47,820 nucleotides of DNA, from NCBI GenBank assembly GCA_009693635.1, contig SHWW01000007.1:1-47820 (forward strand). The letters are read 5' to 3'. The translations under genes and the position numbers were made by a program. The notes below the pieces were generated by a model that worked only from the letters and a program-made list of their open reading frames with translations, had not been told where the DNA came from and ran no database searches. Origin of the DNA: Flavobacteriaceae bacterium. GTDB taxonomy: Bacteria > Bacteroidota > Bacteroidia > Flavobacteriales > Flavobacteriaceae. Below, piece after piece: positions 46,908 to 47,820 of this stretch (its first letter is position 1; each line of letters starts with the position of its first letter).

Positions 46908-46940
46908 AAAAAATCCAAACTAATTAAGTTTGGATTTTTT
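46908..46940. terminator. Bidirectional terminator, tRNA-Pro / DUF2807 gene
   Basis: An 11-bp stem AAATCCAAACT (46911-46921) / AGTTTGGATTT (46927-46937) with a 5-nt loop has A on its left and T on its right. It ends transcripts of the tRNA on the plus strand and of the convergent DUF2807 gene on the minus strand. Confidence 0.8.
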
Positions 46941-46963
46941 AGTTTTAGAGCTATTTTAAGAAA

Positions 46964-47800
46964 CTACTTCAACATTTTTTTCATAATAACCGTATTCTCA
47001 GTAAACTTTTTAAGTTCAATTTTAGCATCGCCATATAACTGAATTTCTGATTTTCCAGATGCCTCAATTAAAGCGTTTGAAACCACATTTAGCTTTGTTG
47101 CCGAATTTCCTTCCGCTATAATTTCTGCTGTCTTTGCAATCAAATTTATTCCTGTAAATTCCGAATTATTATCCAACCTCAATTTTAATTCTGCAACATC
47201 ACCTTCTATAACGGCTGTTGATTTTTGATATAAATCTACTTTTAATTGAGTAGCAGCAATCAACGCTTTCAAATTAGCATTTTTGCTTAATTCTATTGTT
47301 GCGTTTTCTGATTTCAAATTTAATTCTGCTTTTGATTTGTCATTTTGCATCAAAGTAAATGTTTTTACTTTCCCATTTGCAAATAACTTAGAATAATCAA
47401 AACATTTTATCGTAAAATTATCTAATTCTATATCTGTTATAGCTGTAATATTCGATTCGTGTTTGGCAATTAACAACTTAAAATCGTTGGTATAGGTAAT
47501 TTTTACAAAGAATTTTTTAAATCCCGCTACTTCTTTCAAAGTAGTTAAACGCAAAGTATTTCCATTTGAATTAATGTTGATCTCACTATGTAAATTGTTA
47601 TCAGCTTCAATTTCTAAAGCACATTTGTCTCCTTTCACAAGAAGTATTTCGAAATTATCTTCTATTTCTAAATTTTCGAAATTCCCAATTTCCTTTTTTT
47701 CAATTGTTACAATCTTTGAACCTTTTACTTTTTCTCTTTTTTGTCCAAAAGAAATACTTGTAAATAGAATTGCGATAAATAGTAATGTAATTTTTTTCAT
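46964..47800 (-). CDS. DUF2807 (head GIN) family secreted protein
   Basis: The protein begins MKKITLLFIAILFTSISFGQ, a signal peptide, if started at ATG 47798-47800 (278 residues); a second ATG four codons upstream (47810-47812) is possible. The mature chain consists of short beta-strand repeats, for example IGNFENLEIEDNFEILLVKG, DNFTIKCFDYSKLFANG and EASGKSEIQLYGDAKIEL, the right-handed beta-helix-like pattern of DUF2807. These proteins are exported and of unknown function; some stand beside anti-sigma factors, but no such gene is visible. It converges on tRNA-Pro and shares its terminator. Confidence 0.85.
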   Translation of the reverse strand: MKKITLLFIAILFTSISFGQKREKVKGSKIVTIEKKEIGNFENLEIEDNFEILLVKGDKCALEIEADNNLHSEININSNGNTLRLTTLKEVAGFKKFFVKITYTNDFKLLIAKHESNITAITDIELDNFTIKCFDYSKLFANGKVKTFTLMQNDKSKAELNLKSENATIELSKNANLKALIAATQLKVDLYQKSTAVIEGDVAELKLRLDNNSEFTGINLIAKTAEIIAEGNSATKLNVVSNALIEASGKSEIQLYGDAKIELKKFTENTVIMKKMLK

Positions 47801-47820
47801 CTTTTTGGGCATATTAATTT

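Overview
The window looks like a chromosomal segment of a Bacteroidota bacterium of the family Flavobacteriaceae, most like Flavobacterium. The support is: low GC (roughly one third by eye), a type IX secretion (T9SS) type B sorting domain, DUF5606/DUF349/DUF6588/DUF2807 family proteins, a one-piece SecDF, an OstA-like protein, weak Shine-Dalgarno signals, and repeated -7 boxes of the form TAnnTTTG with TTG about 17-23 nt upstream, the known Flavobacterium housekeeping promoter. I cannot name a species. No insertion sequence, prophage, integrase, CRISPR array or rRNA was seen. One tRNA gene (Pro, anticodon TGG) is present.

Layout. 1-4,641: a partial family 9 glycosyltransferase and dapD on the minus strand, then ruvX, def, a DUF5606 gene and mazG on the plus strand. 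4,700-10,470: a minus-strand block of a DUF349 protein, aroE, a TPR protein and a class III aminotransferase. 10,496-18,541: an OstA-like LPS-transport protein, nhaA, purA, a 68-residue membrane protein, a Fur-family regulator, a RelA/SpoT enzyme and a TrmH-type RNA methyltransferase, all on the minus strand. 18,614-20,416: a T9SS-secreted surface protein. 20,527-29,434: a cell-surface polysaccharide locus with a FemAB/GNAT-like transferase, a wrecked FdtB-type sugar aminotransferase, four intact glycosyltransferases, a Wzx-type flippase, an acyltransferase, a wrecked glycosyltransferase and an intact FdtA-type sugar ketoisomerase. 29,434-35,647: ftsE, a 1004-residue TPR lipid-envelope candidate, an outer-membrane beta-barrel protein and a Gre-like protein. 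35,811-41,514: asnB, gyrB, a DUF6588 gene and mdh. 41,735-47,812: secDF, a LytTR response regulator, trxB, tRNA-Pro and a DUF2807 protein.

How the parts fit. Most of the window is core metabolism and envelope biogenesis: lysine/peptidoglycan precursor (dapD), shikimate (aroE), purine (purA), asparagine, malate, stringent response and protein export. The accessory part is the polysaccharide locus. FdtA and FdtB normally act in sequence to turn dTDP-4-keto-6-deoxyglucose into dTDP-3-amino-3,6-dideoxygalactose. Here FdtA is an open frame while FdtB has a frameshift and two internal deletions, and a family 4 glycosyltransferase has been reduced to its two ends. No Wzy-type polymerase is visible. 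I infer that this strain has lost one amino-sugar branch of its surface glycan.

I found no convincing undescribed system. The most useful leads are the two gene relics, a GC-richer transcribed leader in front of tRNA-Pro, a short intergenic repeat family after the beta-barrel gene, and several start-codon corrections (TTG/GTG starts, downstream ATGs). No gene-free stretch exceeds 300 bases; the longest is 46,575-46,829 and it is described below.
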